Assembly (NCBI GenBank): GCA_027313705.1
Contig: DAHVDE010000064.1
Coordinates: forward strand, 1 to 46,082
Origin: Actinomycetota bacterium
Lineage (GTDB): Bacteria; Actinomycetota; Actinomycetes; Streptosporangiales; Streptosporangiaceae
DNA: 46,082 nucleotides
Direction of reading: 5' to 3'
Positions within the stretch are counted from its first letter, which is position 1, and every line of letters starts with the position of its first letter. The translations under genes were made by a program, and so were the position numbers. Below the pieces are notes generated by a model that saw only the letters and a program-made list of their open reading frames with translations, had not been told where the DNA came from and searched no databases. Below are positions 32,042 to 41,521 of the stretch, piece after piece.

Positions 32042-33601
32042 ATGAGCCGTTTGGTCGCCTCGATCGTGGCCGGCGTTCCCGCGTCAGATGCACCTGGCGG
32101 GAGGATGACATCGGTCAATCCGGCCCGGACCAGCGAGGTCGTCGCGCAGGTCAGGCTAACCGACGTAGCCGGGTTCCTGGCCGGCGCCAGGGCCGCCAAA
32201 CTGGCGCAGCCTGCCTGGGCCGACGTGCCCGCTCCGGTGCGAGGACGGGCCATCGCCCATATCGGCCGGCTGGTCGAGGCCAATGCCGAGGCGCTGGCCA
32301 GGCTGGTAACCCGCGAGGTGGGCAAGCCCTATGCCGAGGCCCTCGGCGAGGTCAGGGAGATCGTGGATACCTGCGACTTCTTCCTCGGCGAGGGACGGCG
32401 GCTCTACGGGCAGACCGTGCCGAGCGAAATGCCGGACAAGCAGTTGCTGACGTTTCGCAACCCAGTGGGCGCGGTCGCCGTCATCACGGCGGGGAATTTC
32501 CCTGTCGCCGTGCCTTCCTGGTACCTGATCCCCGCCCTGCTCTGCGGTAACACCGTCGTCTGGAAACCTGCCGAGTACTCGGCGGCGTGCGGTGCCGCGC
32601 TGCACGAGCTGATCGTGCGGGGCGGTGGACTGCCAGACGGCGTGTTCAACCTGGTCCTGGCCGACGGAGCAACCACCTACGCCGGGCTCGAGCAGGCACT
32701 GGACGCAGGCTACCTGGACAAGATCGGGTTCACCGGGTCGAGCGCGGTCGGCGCCAGGATCGGCGAACTGGCCGGCCGTCACCTCCAGTCGCCCTGCCTC
32801 GAACTCGGCGGCAACAATCCCATGGTGGTCACGCCGAGCGCGGATCTCGACCTCGCGGTCGAGGCGGCAGTGTTCGCCGGCTTCGGCACGGCCGGTCAGC
32901 GGTGCACCTCGCTCGGTACCGCGATCGTCGCGGAGGACGTGCACGACGAGTTCATCGCCAGGTTCGACAAGGCGACTCAGCAGATCCCGATCGGCGATCC
33001 TTTCGCTCAGGTGGTGTACGGGCCGATGCTCGACGAGCGCTTCGCCGCGCGGTTCGAGGAATACCTTGGCTGGATCAAGCCGCACCACCGGGTACTTGGC
33101 TCGACCGGCACCGGTCGCATCACGGCAGGCAACCCGAGAGCGGGCTTCGCCGGAGACCCGGCCGCCGGGCTCTTCTATCACCCGGTCATCGTGGCCGGGC
33201 TTCGTCCGGACGATGAGATCTTCGGCAACGAGACATTCGGGCCGATGGTCGGCGTCATGACCTACCGCGACCTGCCTGAGGCCATCGAGCTGGCCAACCA
33301 GCCCGGTTACGGCCTGTCGTCGTCGATCTACACGACGAGACCGGATGAGGTCTTCGCCTTCCGGCGCGGCATCTGCGCGGGGATGGTCAGCGTGAACAAT
33401 TCCACTTCAGGCGCGGAAGCGCACCTGCCGTTCGGCGGCAATGGCAAGTCGGGCAACGGCTCGCGGCAGTCAGGCATGTGGGTACTCGACCAGTTCACTC
33501 GCTGGCAGGCCGTGAACTGGGATTATTCAGGGCGGCTGCAGAAGGCGCAGATGGACGTGGCTGAACTCGTGCCCGATGAGTCGTTCCGGCTGACCGACTA
33601 G
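32042..33601 (+). CDS. NAD(P)-dependent aldehyde dehydrogenase (ALDH7-like)
   Basis: A 519-residue enzyme oxidising an aldehyde to a carboxylic acid. ATG 32042 has GGAGG about 7 bases before it, so 14 upstream codons were dropped. Catalytic residues are E254 (LELGGNNP) and C288 (GTAGQRCTS), 34 apart as in the family. VVWKPAEYS and FTGSSAVGARIG form the cofactor site. The GTAGQRCTS/ELGGNNP combination resembles the ALDH7/piperideine-6-carboxylate dehydrogenase group, which suggests an amino-aldehyde such as 2-aminoadipate semialdehyde. No lysine-pathway gene is near, so the substrate is open. Confidence 0.92.
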   Translation: MSRLVASIVAGVPASDAPGGRMTSVNPARTSEVVAQVRLTDVAGFLAGARAAKLAQPAWADVPAPVRGRAIAHIGRLVEANAEALARLVTREVGKPYAEALGEVREIVDTCDFFLGEGRRLYGQTVPSEMPDKQLLTFRNPVGAVAVITAGNFPVAVPSWYLIPALLCGNTVVWKPAEYSAACGAALHELIVRGGGLPDGVFNLVLADGATTYAGLEQALDAGYLDKIGFTGSSAVGARIGELAGRHLQSPCLELGGNNPMVVTPSADLDLAVEAAVFAGFGTAGQRCTSLGTAIVAEDVHDEFIARFDKATQQIPIGDPFAQVVYGPMLDERFAARFEEYLGWIKPHHRVLGSTGTGRITAGNPRAGFAGDPAAGLFYHPVIVAGLRPDDEIFGNETFGPMVGVMTYRDLPEAIELANQPGYGLSSSIYTTRPDEVFAFRRGICAGMVSVNNSTSGAEAHLPFGGNGKSGNGSRQSGMWVLDQFTRWQAVNWDYSGRLQKAQMDVAELVPDESFRLTD

Positions 33602-33742
33602 GCCGGCCATGACCTGCGCACTGTGTTAACTGTGTCGCGCCCGACATCCATTGCCTTTACAGGAGACCGTCGCTATGGTCCGGAATGACATCCTGAATAG
33701 CAGTGGGATCCCAGTTACGGGAGATGCAGTAGGAGGTAGGTT

Positions 33743-35827
33743 ATGAAAGCTGCCCGAAGCTTGGCCCTTCTCGGGTCTGTTGGGCTAGCTCTTTCCTTCA
33801 CCGCGGCGGCCGCTGGACCGGCGGCCGCCGCGAAGGCACCCCCGCCCAGCCGGGTGAACTTGCACGGCTCGGCGGCGCCGGCTGCGGAGCGCTCGCACCC
33901 GGCCGGAAAAATCCCCGGCAGCGCCTCGGTGACCTTCGACGTGACCCTCGCGCTGCGCAACGAGGCCGGGGCGAAGAATTGGGTCCGGCAGGTGTCCAGC
34001 CCTGGCTCGAAGTATTACCACCACTACCTGAAAGACGCGCAGTGGCTCGCCAGGTTCGGGCCGACCGATGCATCCATCTCCGCCGCGAAAGCCTGGCTGC
34101 GCCATGAGGGCTTCAAGGTCATCTCGATGCCGAAGACCCACCTGTTCGTGACGGCAAGCGGTTCGGCGGCGAGGGTCGAGCGTGCGTTCGGCGTCTCACT
34201 CGGTTACTACATCGTCAACGGCCACAAGGTGCGGCTGGCCAGTGGCACGCTGAGCATCCCCGTGTCGCTGTCAGGCAGTGTTTCTGGCGTGGTCGGCGTG
34301 AACGAGTACCTGGCCACCAATGGTCTCGCCGTGCGCCCGGTGGGCCAGCCGGCCGCCAAGGCCAACCAGGAGCCGCCGCCGCCAGGCGGATTCCGCAATC
34401 CGCAGCCGTGCTCCCACGCCTGGGGCACCATGCCTGACACCACGGATGCCGCCAGCCTCTACGCACCGTATACGGGCAACGCCTATGACATCTGCGGCTA
34501 CCTGCCACGGCAGCTACGCAGCGCATACGGCATCGCCAGGACGGTGGCCCGCGGTGACAACGGCCGCGGCGTCGGCGTCGCGATCGTCGACGCGTACGAC
34601 TCGCCGACGTTGTTCGCCGACGCCCAGAAGTACTTCAAGAAGAACGACCCTGGCAACCCCCTGAATGCCGGCCAGTTCTTCAACGCCGAACCCGCTACCG
34701 TTGCCAACGAGGGCGAGTGCGGTGGCGGCGGCTGGTACGACGAGCAGGCGCTCGACGTGGAGGCCGTGCACACGATGGCGCCAGGTGCCGCCATCTTGTT
34801 CGTCGGCGCTCAGGACTGCCTCGACAGCAACTTGCTCGCCGCGGTGCAGACCGCCGTCACCAGCGGCGCGTCCGTGGTCACCGACTCCTGGGGCGACACC
34901 CTTGGTGACTTGTTCACTGACGCGAGCACCAAGGCCGCTTTCGACAACACCTTCCTGCTCGCCGACGGTACCGGCGTCAGCGTGCTGTTCTCCTCTGGCG
35001 ACAGCGGCGACAACTTCGCGATCTCCGGCATCACCGCGCCCGACTACCCGGCGAGCAGCCCGTACATCACCGCGGTCGGCGGCACCACGCTCGAGATCAA
35101 CAACGGTGGTCACACGATCGGCGACTACGGCTGGTCGACAGCAAGGCAGGAGATGTGCTCGGGCGTCAGCGTGACCAATTGCGGGTCGGCGACCGAGCCA
35201 TCGGGCACGCTTTCCTTCCAGGCAGGCGGCGGCGGCGGAACCAGTTTCACCTACACTCAGCCGTTCTACCAGGTCGGCGTCGTGCCCAATGCCCTCGCGC
35301 TGCGGAACGAGAATCTGTTCGGTCCGGTACCACTGCGGGTCGAGCCCGACATCTCGATGGATGCCGACGCGCAAAGCGGCATGCTGATCGGCTTGACCCA
35401 GCAGTTCCCGAACGGCACCTACTATGACCAGTTCAAGGAGGGCGGGACCAGCCTGGCCTCGCCGCTGCTGGCCGGATTGGTCGCCGATGCCGATCAGGCA
35501 GCGGGCGGATCGCTCGGCTTCCTCAACCCGGTTCTCTACAACGCCTACCAGAAGTCGCCGTCGGCGATCACCGACATCGTGTCGCCTGCCAATCCCGATG
35601 CCGCCTCGGTGATCAGGGTGGATTACGCCGACACCGTCGATGCCAGCAACGGTTACATTGTCAGCGTGCGGACCATCGACTACCAGGGCCCGCAGCAGTA
35701 TTGCGATGCCACCGGCCGGTGCACCACCGCTGACCAGGGCGCGCTGTCGACTGCCAAGGGTTTCGACAGCATGACCGGACTCGGAGTGGCCGGTCCGGAC
35801 TTCATCTCAGTCATGTCGAAGTACTGA
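33743..35827 (+). CDS. Secreted S53 (sedolisin/kumamolisin-like) serine-carboxyl peptidase
   Basis: A 694-residue preproenzyme. AGGAGG precedes the ATG. A signal peptide (about 1-30) is followed by the pro-kumamolisin activation domain (about 55-200: VTFDVTLALRNEAGAKNWV, SPGSKYYHHYL). The catalytic domain has E334 and D338 in DEQALDVEAVHTMAPGA and nucleophile S570 in GGTSLASPLLAG, the S53 Glu-Asp-Ser triad. The oxyanion Asp is probably in VTDSWGDT. Such enzymes digest protein outside the cell at acid pH, which suggests growth in acidic soil. A strong terminator follows the stop. Confidence 0.94.
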   Translation: MKAARSLALLGSVGLALSFTAAAAGPAAAAKAPPPSRVNLHGSAAPAAERSHPAGKIPGSASVTFDVTLALRNEAGAKNWVRQVSSPGSKYYHHYLKDAQWLARFGPTDASISAAKAWLRHEGFKVISMPKTHLFVTASGSAARVERAFGVSLGYYIVNGHKVRLASGTLSIPVSLSGSVSGVVGVNEYLATNGLAVRPVGQPAAKANQEPPPPGGFRNPQPCSHAWGTMPDTTDAASLYAPYTGNAYDICGYLPRQLRSAYGIARTVARGDNGRGVGVAIVDAYDSPTLFADAQKYFKKNDPGNPLNAGQFFNAEPATVANEGECGGGGWYDEQALDVEAVHTMAPGAAILFVGAQDCLDSNLLAAVQTAVTSGASVVTDSWGDTLGDLFTDASTKAAFDNTFLLADGTGVSVLFSSGDSGDNFAISGITAPDYPASSPYITAVGGTTLEINNGGHTIGDYGWSTARQEMCSGVSVTNCGSATEPSGTLSFQAGGGGGTSFTYTQPFYQVGVVPNALALRNENLFGPVPLRVEPDISMDADAQSGMLIGLTQQFPNGTYYDQFKEGGTSLASPLLAGLVADADQAAGGSLGFLNPVLYNAYQKSPSAITDIVSPANPDAASVIRVDYADTVDASNGYIVSVRTIDYQGPQQYCDATGRCTTADQGALSTAKGFDSMTGLGVAGPDFISVMSKY

Positions 35828-35850
35828 CCCCCGCGAGGGTTAGCTGATTC

Positions 35851-35887
35851 AGATGGGCCGCCGTGGCATCGCCCCGGCGGCCCATCT
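35851..35887 (+). terminator. Strong stem-loop terminator after the S53 peptidase
   Basis: AGATGGGCCGCCG (35851-35863) pairs perfectly with 35875-35887 over 13 bp; an inner GGC/GCC pair shortens the loop. It lies 23 bases after the peptidase stop and 16 bases before the next start codon, so any promoter for the next gene must overlap it. Confidence 0.85.
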
Positions 35888-35891
35888 GGCA

Positions 35892-35897
35892 TAAACT
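35892..35897 (+). promoter_or_regulatory. -10 element for a leaderless anSME-like transcript
   Basis: TAAACT fits the actinobacterial TANNNT -10 pattern and ends 6 bases before the ATG at 35904. There is no ribosome site in the 16 bases between the terminator and the ATG. A transcript starting at the A of the ATG is therefore likely. Confidence 0.5.
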
Positions 35898-35903
35898 CGC
35901 CCG

Positions 35904-37259
35904 ATGGACGGGCTGCTGCGCCAGGCCGCGCCGATGGCGTTGCATCTGCTGGTGAAACCGACCGGAGCGGTCTGCAACCTTGACTGCACCTACTGCTTTT
36001 TCCTTTCTAAGGAACTGCTGTATCCGGGCAGCCGGTTCCGGATGGCCGACGAACTGCTCGAGACTTACCTGAGTCAGCTGATCGAGGCGCACGCGGGTGC
36101 TCGGGAAGTGACCGTGGCCTGGCAGGGCGGCGAGCCGACGCTGATGGGCCTGCCGTTCTTCCGCCGCTCGGTCGAGCTCACCGGCCGGCACCGGCGTCCC
36201 GGCCAGCGGATCGTTTACACCATCCAGACCTACGGCACCCTGATCGACGACGAGTGGGCGGCCTTCTTCGCCGAGCACGGATTCCTGGTCGGCCTGTCCG
36301 TCGACGGGCCAGCGGAACTGCATGATGCCTTCCGCGTCGACAAGGGCGGCAAGGGCAGCTTCGGCCGGGTGATGGCCGGGCTGGCCGCGCTGCGCAGGCA
36401 CAATGTCGAATGGAACGCGCTGACTACGGTGCACGCAGCGAACCAGGGGTCTGGCCGCGAGGTCTACCGGTTCCTGCGCGACGACTGCGGTGCCAGGTAC
36501 CTCCAGTTCATCCCGATCGTAGAGCGCGTGACCGAGCAGACGCTTGCGGTGGCCAACGCAGGCTGGGGGCAGCGGGCCAAAGACCGTCCGCTCTACCGGC
36601 AAGACGGAGCGCTGGTCACCGATCGCTCGGTGAGCCCGCAGGGCTATGGCAGGTTCCTGATCGACGTGTTCGAAGACTGGGTGCGCCGTGACATCGGTGC
36701 GGTCTATGTCCAGATGTTCGACGTCGCCCTGGCCAACTGGCATGGCGAACCGCCCGGCCTCTGCGTGCACTCTGAGACCTGCGGCCGGGCACTGGCGCTC
36801 GAGCACAACGGCGATGTCTATTCTTGCGACCATTACGTGGAGCCGGACTTCCTGCTCGGCAACATCGGCAAGCACCGGCTGCTCGACCTGGTGGCGCTGC
36901 CCAGGCAGCGTGACTTCGGGCTGGCCAAGCGGGACACGCTGCCTGGCTACTGCCTTAGCTGCGAGGTCAGGTTCGCCTGCCATGGCGGCTGCCCGAAGGA
37001 CAGGTTCGTCCGCACCCCGGACGGAGAACCTGGGCTGCACTACCTGTGCCCCAGCTATCAGGACTTCTTCCGCCATATCGGACCGGCGATGGCCGCGATG
37101 TGCGACCTGCTCAAGGCCGGCCGGGCACCGTCGGAACTGGTCGCCAAGTGCGCCGCTGTCGACGCCAGGCGCGGCAGGAACGAGCCTTGTCCCTGCGGGG
37201 GCGGCCGCAAATGGAAGCACTGCCACCAGCCGCAGCCCTTGGCCGGCCGGCCTGGTTGA
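35904..37259 (+). CDS. Radical SAM/SPASM enzyme, anaerobic sulfatase-maturating type, with C-terminal SEC-C zinc motif
   Basis: A 451-residue enzyme. The radical SAM cluster is C24-C28-C31 in VCNLDCTYCFF. The TVAWQGGEPTLMG and VGLSVDGPAELHD segments are those of anSME, which oxidises a Cys or Ser of sulfatases to formylglycine. SPASM cysteines appear in CVHSETCGRALALEHNGDVYSCDHYV (with the conserved Cys-Asp of the proposed catalytic base) and in YCLSCEVRFACHGGCPKDR. The last residues hold a SEC-C motif, GRNEPCPCGGGRKWKHCH, a zinc-binding tail also found in SecA. No sulfatase gene lies in the window, so the target is unknown; a peptide-maturase role is an alternative. Confidence 0.88.
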   Translation: MDGLLRQAAPMALHLLVKPTGAVCNLDCTYCFFLSKELLYPGSRFRMADELLETYLSQLIEAHAGAREVTVAWQGGEPTLMGLPFFRRSVELTGRHRRPGQRIVYTIQTYGTLIDDEWAAFFAEHGFLVGLSVDGPAELHDAFRVDKGGKGSFGRVMAGLAALRRHNVEWNALTTVHAANQGSGREVYRFLRDDCGARYLQFIPIVERVTEQTLAVANAGWGQRAKDRPLYRQDGALVTDRSVSPQGYGRFLIDVFEDWVRRDIGAVYVQMFDVALANWHGEPPGLCVHSETCGRALALEHNGDVYSCDHYVEPDFLLGNIGKHRLLDLVALPRQRDFGLAKRDTLPGYCLSCEVRFACHGGCPKDRFVRTPDGEPGLHYLCPSYQDFFRHIGPAMAAMCDLLKAGRAPSELVAKCAAVDARRGRNEPCPCGGGRKWKHCHQPQPLAGRPG

Positions 37260-37443
37260 TGTGCTGAGCAGCGGGGATCGTGCCCCGGCAATTCGGACTG
37301 AAGGCTAGGATTCCGCTAAGTTCGGGGAATCCCTTGGCCGTTGCACGCGACTGGGCGCATGCCCTGCCGAAGGGCTGACCAGACCACTGGGACACGCAGT
37401 TGCGCGTGCCGGTTCTGGGAATGAGCGGCGGAAAGGCTGACTG

Positions 37444-39681
37444 ATGCGACAACGTCGAATACGCCGTGAGCGCGCGGCGCAGGAGGCCAGCGAACCTGGC
37501 GTCGGCGAGCAGGCAGCCGAACCTACGACAGCTCCGGTTAGCTATCAAGAGCCTCAGCGCTATCAAGAGTCACCACGCTACGACCAGCCAGGTACTCCCG
37601 CAGGCCGGTCCTTCGATGTGTGGCAGTCCCATCAGGATCGCTCTCAAGATCACCAGCAGGACCCTGGATACGGTCAGTGGCCCGACTACGATCATGGGCG
37701 CTCGCCTGGTTCGCGCGATCCGCTATCGAATCCGCAGTGGCCGCCGTCAGTTCAGCCTGTCCCGCCCGCGCCGCCAGCCCACGGCGTCGGCGACCAATTT
37801 GATTTCGAGTCGTACTACCGGCTGCGGCCGACTCAAGCGGACCAGGCGAGCAGGCAGCAGAACAGGTTCATGCCGCCCCAGGACTTTCAGTCCGCCACGC
37901 CATCCGCTGTTACGGCCCAGGGCCCGCCTGCGCGGAACTTGGCTCCCTTCCCTTCCGGCCAGGTACAGCCCGGCCAGAGCCCGCCGGACCAGCATGAGGT
38001 CCCCGAGCCTGGAAAGCCAGCCAGGCGGCCGCGCCGCAGGCGATTGGCAGCAGTCCTGGTAACGGTCTTCGTCCTGCTCCTTTGCGCGGCTGGCGCCGGA
38101 GGCGGCTATTTGTACTTTCGCACGCGCGGCACGCCCGCGCAGACCGCCGCCGCTTACCTCGCCGCCTGGCGGCACCAGGACTACGCGGCGATGAAGCAGG
38201 TCAGCATCAACGTGCCGGCTTTCGGGCTGGCCCTGCCGCTCACCGCCGCGGTGCGTCAACTCGGCGTTAAGCACATGCACCTTGGCCTCGGCCAGGTGGC
38301 TGTCACCGGTCACACGGCAGTGGCGCGCTTTACCGTGACCGACGACCTGGCCAGCGGTCACGTCTGGACTTATCATGACGAACTGCCGCTAGTGGTCAGG
38401 AACAGGCGCTGGTGGGTCAACTGGAGTCTCGCCACGATCTACCCTGGTCTGCGCGCCGGGAAACGGTTCGTGCTCCGTGCGGTCTGGCCGGCCCGCGGCC
38501 AGATACTCTCCGCCGACGGAACGGTGCTCAGCTCACCGGCCGCAGTCAGCCAGTCTGGTTCGATCGCCCTGCTCACCGGCTACGTCGGCACCGCGACGGC
38601 CGCGCAGGCTAAGGCCATGGGCGCGCCATACCGCAAGGGCGACCAGATCGGGATCGGCGGCATCGAGCAGCAGTACCAGGACCGGCTGGCCGGCCGCCCG
38701 GCGCTGATCATCAAGCTAGCTGGCCCTGGGAAACGAGCCGGGGTGATCGTAAGGAACTTCCCCGCGACGCCGGGCAAGAACGTCGTGACCAGCCTGGTGA
38801 TGTCCGATCAGCTAGCCGCGTCGGCGGCCGTCTCCGCGGCGAAGACCAAGAAGCCGGTGGACATGGTGGTGATCCAGCCCTCCACAGGGAAAGTACTTGC
38901 GGTGGTCGAACGTCCAGGCGGCTTTGACCGGGCGCTTGACGGAATCTTCCCGCCCGGCTCGACTTTCAAGATCGTCACGGCCTCGGCGCTCGTTAACGCC
39001 GGCCTGACGCCGGCCAGCAAGGTGGACTGCCCGAAACAGGTGAATATCGACGGCAGGGTGTTCCACAACGACGCCAACGAGCACTATGGCCAGATCAGCT
39101 TCCTGACCGCGTTCGCCGTCTCGTGCAACTCCGCTTTCGTCGAGCAGGCCACCCAGCGGCTGAGCGGCGCGTCGCTGGCCAAGATGGCCAGGGAGTTCGG
39201 CTTCAACGCCACGCCAGAACTTGGCCTGCCGGTAACCCTCGGGCAGTTCAAGACCCCGCACGACCCGGTCGACCTGGCCGCTGACGCCTTCGGCCAGGGA
39301 CTCGACCTGGTGAACCCGTTGAGCCAGGCCACCGTCGCCGCCGCTATCGAGGACGGCAACTGGCGTCCGCCGATCCTGGTGACCAGCCCGAAGGTGCACC
39401 AAGTCGAGAAGCGGCACGTGATCAGCCCGGCAATTGTGGCCGCACTCCGGCCGATGATGCGCGCCGTGGTCACCAGCGGTACCGCTGCGGGCGTCGGATT
39501 CCCGCCAGGAGTTTACGGCAAGACGGGGACGGCGCAGTACGGCACGGGACCGAAGCTTAAGTCACACGGGTGGTTCATCGGCTACCGGGGTGATATCGCG
39601 TTCGCCGTGGTCGTCGAGGGCGGCGGGTACGGCGCGAGCAGTGCTGGCCCGGTTGTCAATGCGTTCTTGCGCCGGATCTAG
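37444..39681 (+). CDS. Penicillin-binding protein (class B transpeptidase, MecA_N domain)
   Basis: A 745-residue envelope enzyme crosslinking peptidoglycan. A long Gln/Pro/Tyr-rich cytoplasmic region (1-195) precedes one membrane helix (LAAVLVTVFVLLLCAAGAGGGYLYF, split here as about 200-224). An NTF2-like MecA_N domain follows (TPAQTAAAYLAAWRHQDY). The transpeptidase domain has S506-x-x-K509 (GSTFKIV), S560-x-N562 (SCNS) and K693-T-G (GKTGTA). The N-terminal tail is unusually long and disordered, and could be a docking or phosphorylation region. The stop shares CTAG with the stop of the converging CYTH-CHAD gene. Confidence 0.93.
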   Translation: MRQRRIRRERAAQEASEPGVGEQAAEPTTAPVSYQEPQRYQESPRYDQPGTPAGRSFDVWQSHQDRSQDHQQDPGYGQWPDYDHGRSPGSRDPLSNPQWPPSVQPVPPAPPAHGVGDQFDFESYYRLRPTQADQASRQQNRFMPPQDFQSATPSAVTAQGPPARNLAPFPSGQVQPGQSPPDQHEVPEPGKPARRPRRRRLAAVLVTVFVLLLCAAGAGGGYLYFRTRGTPAQTAAAYLAAWRHQDYAAMKQVSINVPAFGLALPLTAAVRQLGVKHMHLGLGQVAVTGHTAVARFTVTDDLASGHVWTYHDELPLVVRNRRWWVNWSLATIYPGLRAGKRFVLRAVWPARGQILSADGTVLSSPAAVSQSGSIALLTGYVGTATAAQAKAMGAPYRKGDQIGIGGIEQQYQDRLAGRPALIIKLAGPGKRAGVIVRNFPATPGKNVVTSLVMSDQLAASAAVSAAKTKKPVDMVVIQPSTGKVLAVVERPGGFDRALDGIFPPGSTFKIVTASALVNAGLTPASKVDCPKQVNIDGRVFHNDANEHYGQISFLTAFAVSCNSAFVEQATQRLSGASLAKMAREFGFNATPELGLPVTLGQFKTPHDPVDLAADAFGQGLDLVNPLSQATVAAAIEDGNWRPPILVTSPKVHQVEKRHVISPAIVAALRPMMRAVVTSGTAAGVGFPPGVYGKTGTAQYGTGPKLKSHGWFIGYRGDIAFAVVVEGGGYGASSAGPVVNAFLRRI

Positions 39682-41207
39682 CCGAGCCAGCCGAGGTACT
39701 TCGGCCGCGCGGACTTTGTCCAGGTGCGCATGGCTTCCGCGCGTACCCGTTCGCCTGCTGTCACCTCGCGCTGGTAAAGCAGTCCGTAGCTGAACGCGTT
39801 CTCGCCCGCCCCGGCGGCGGTTTTCCCCAGTTCGAGCTCGACCTGGCGGGCGATCACCGAGTCCTGATAGTCACCCAGCCTGGTCTGGACCTGCTTCATC
39901 CGGCCGGAGAAACGGCTGGCGTCCTTGCCAAGCGCGGGCCCGAGAACCTCGGCCGCGTAACGTGCCCGCTTCGCCGCTTTCCTGGCCTGGTGCAGTGCCA
40001 CGTCCCTGGAGTGCCCAGGCGGGGTGTGCTCGGCCAGGCGCACCCGCCGCTTGGTGCGGCGGTAGGCCTTGCTAACCGGAGCGCGGAGCACGTCCTTGGC
40101 CTGCGAGGTGGCGCCCGCGGCCAGTTCGCTGCCGCTCAGCAGGCTGTCCAGCCCGTCGAGCACCGCGAAGTACCTGTCTGAGGTCAGCGCTTGCCTGACC
40201 TCTTCCCTGGCACTCGCCGCGACTGGCGTGAAGTAGCCTCGTATCCGTTCGGCCACTGGCCCGATCACAAGCTCGGCCGGGGTGTCGTGCAGGTTCCCTT
40301 CCAGCCTGGCGACAAGCACCTCGGCGTCGCGGGCCGCGCCGAGCAGGTTTCCCAGCCACTGCAACTCCGATTCGAGGTGGCCGGTGTCTGCTGACCAGGT
40401 GACCGCACTGAATGCCTGCAACGTGGCACGGATTCGCCGGATCGCGATCCGCATCTGATGTACCGAGTCTGGTTCGTCGGCTCGCACCGCGGGGTCAAGC
40501 GACTTGATGACTTCAGCCAGGCCATGAACGTAACCGAGCACCACGTCGGCGGCGGGAGAGCCCGGCGAAAGCCGCTGATGCCCATCGTGTGCCTGACTGG
40601 CCGGCGTGATGCCCATTGCCCGCTCGAACTTGGCCGTGTTAGCCGCATGCCGAAGTCCGCAGCGCTGCAGCAGCTCGTCGGCGGCGTCCAGCAGGTCGGC
40701 GTCACCGCCGGTCAGCTCGAGCTCGACTTCGCGCCAGCTCTCACCTGCCCCCTTAGCCGGCTTGGCGGCAACGGTGTCCACCGCGAGTTCGGCGAGGGAA
40801 TCTCCCTCGTCGCCAAGCAGCAGCAGCCTGGTTCGCGTCGTCGTGATCACCGCCGCGGGCAGCAAAGGCATGGACCTGGTGTAGACCAGGACGCGTTCGG
40901 TGAGTTCGCCAGGGACCTTCAGGCCGCTGCCGCCAAGCGGAAGCCTGATCTCGCGCCTGGTATGCGGGCCGGCCGGCATCTTCAGGTGCCAGCCTTCATC
41001 GTGCCCGCCGACCCGGCGCCGCAGCGTGATCCCCGCCCTGATCAGTCTCAGGTCGGCGGTGTCAAAGTACTGCGCGACCAATTCCTCTTGCTCGGCCTCC
41101 CTGGTGCCCGACACGGCGGGCAACTGGTCAAGCTCGGCCGCCTGCGGAAGTGCAGCCCCGGCAGGCGCTTCATACTTAAGTTCGGTCTCGGTCGCGGTAA
41201 TCACCAT
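39678..41207 (-). CDS. CYTH-CHAD domain protein
   Basis: A 509-residue cytoplasmic protein. The N-terminal CYTH domain starts with the E-x-E-x-K motif (E7, E9, K11 in ETELKYE) and continues ITLRRRVGGHDEGWHLKMPAG and RTRLLLLGDEG; such tunnel folds hydrolyse triphosphates. The CHAD domain (from about residue 215) has conserved His/Arg helices: VHQMRIAIRRIRATLQAF, ELQWLGNLLGAARDAEVL and HQARKAAKRARYAAEVLG, which bind inorganic polyphosphate. A role in polyphosphate or triphosphate metabolism is inferred. It overlaps the penicillin-binding protein gene tail to tail by 4 bases. Confidence 0.93.
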   Translation of the reverse strand: MVITATETELKYEAPAGAALPQAAELDQLPAVSGTREAEQEELVAQYFDTADLRLIRAGITLRRRVGGHDEGWHLKMPAGPHTRREIRLPLGGSGLKVPGELTERVLVYTRSMPLLPAAVITTTRTRLLLLGDEGDSLAELAVDTVAAKPAKGAGESWREVELELTGGDADLLDAADELLQRCGLRHAANTAKFERAMGITPASQAHDGHQRLSPGSPAADVVLGYVHGLAEVIKSLDPAVRADEPDSVHQMRIAIRRIRATLQAFSAVTWSADTGHLESELQWLGNLLGAARDAEVLVARLEGNLHDTPAELVIGPVAERIRGYFTPVAASAREEVRQALTSDRYFAVLDGLDSLLSGSELAAGATSQAKDVLRAPVSKAYRRTKRRVRLAEHTPPGHSRDVALHQARKAAKRARYAAEVLGPALGKDASRFSGRMKQVQTRLGDYQDSVIARQVELELGKTAAGAGENAFSYGLLYQREVTAGERVRAEAMRTWTKSARPKYLGWLG

Positions 41208-41521
41208 TCAGACCACTTACCCGCAACGGGCCGATCCACCCGCTGGCCCCTGGCGGGCGGAGAAGAAGGCGCCTGAGGGTGTCAACCGGTCGTGCAGTAC
41301 GACACCGCGACGACGATCAGCGTGCCAGGTTGCGGCGGGGGACTGCCTGACGTCTCGGGAACCCTGGTCCTATCACGACGGCCTGGTCATCGCGGCCGGT
41401 CCTCGCTCGCCGGGCGCAGGCAAGCCGGTCTTCATGGAGATCGGGCTATGGGCCCCGGTCACTGATCTCGGGCAGCACGCTGGCCGGTACGAGCGAACGT
41501 GGTCGCGGGCTGACGTGCCGG
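41208..41521. other. Intergenic region, no recognised gene
   Basis: Nothing convincing is coded here. A plus-strand frame running through it reads YHDGLVIAAGPRSPGAGKPV and then MEIGLWAPVTDLGQ to a stop at 41574, with no start signal and overlapping the methyltransferase gene. It looks more amino-acid balanced than a chance frame, so a decayed gene is possible, but no family was recognised. Confidence 0.3.

Noticed and set aside
35811-37226. A 471-codon minus-strand open frame opposite the radical SAM gene
   Set aside because: The plus strand carries clear radical SAM and SPASM cysteine motifs in the same interval. The antisense translation has no recognisable domain.
37260-37443. Possible c-di-AMP-type riboswitch before the penicillin-binding protein
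   Set aside because: The leader is 184 bases and GC-rich with small hairpins, but the conserved core sequences of the ydaO class could not be found by eye.
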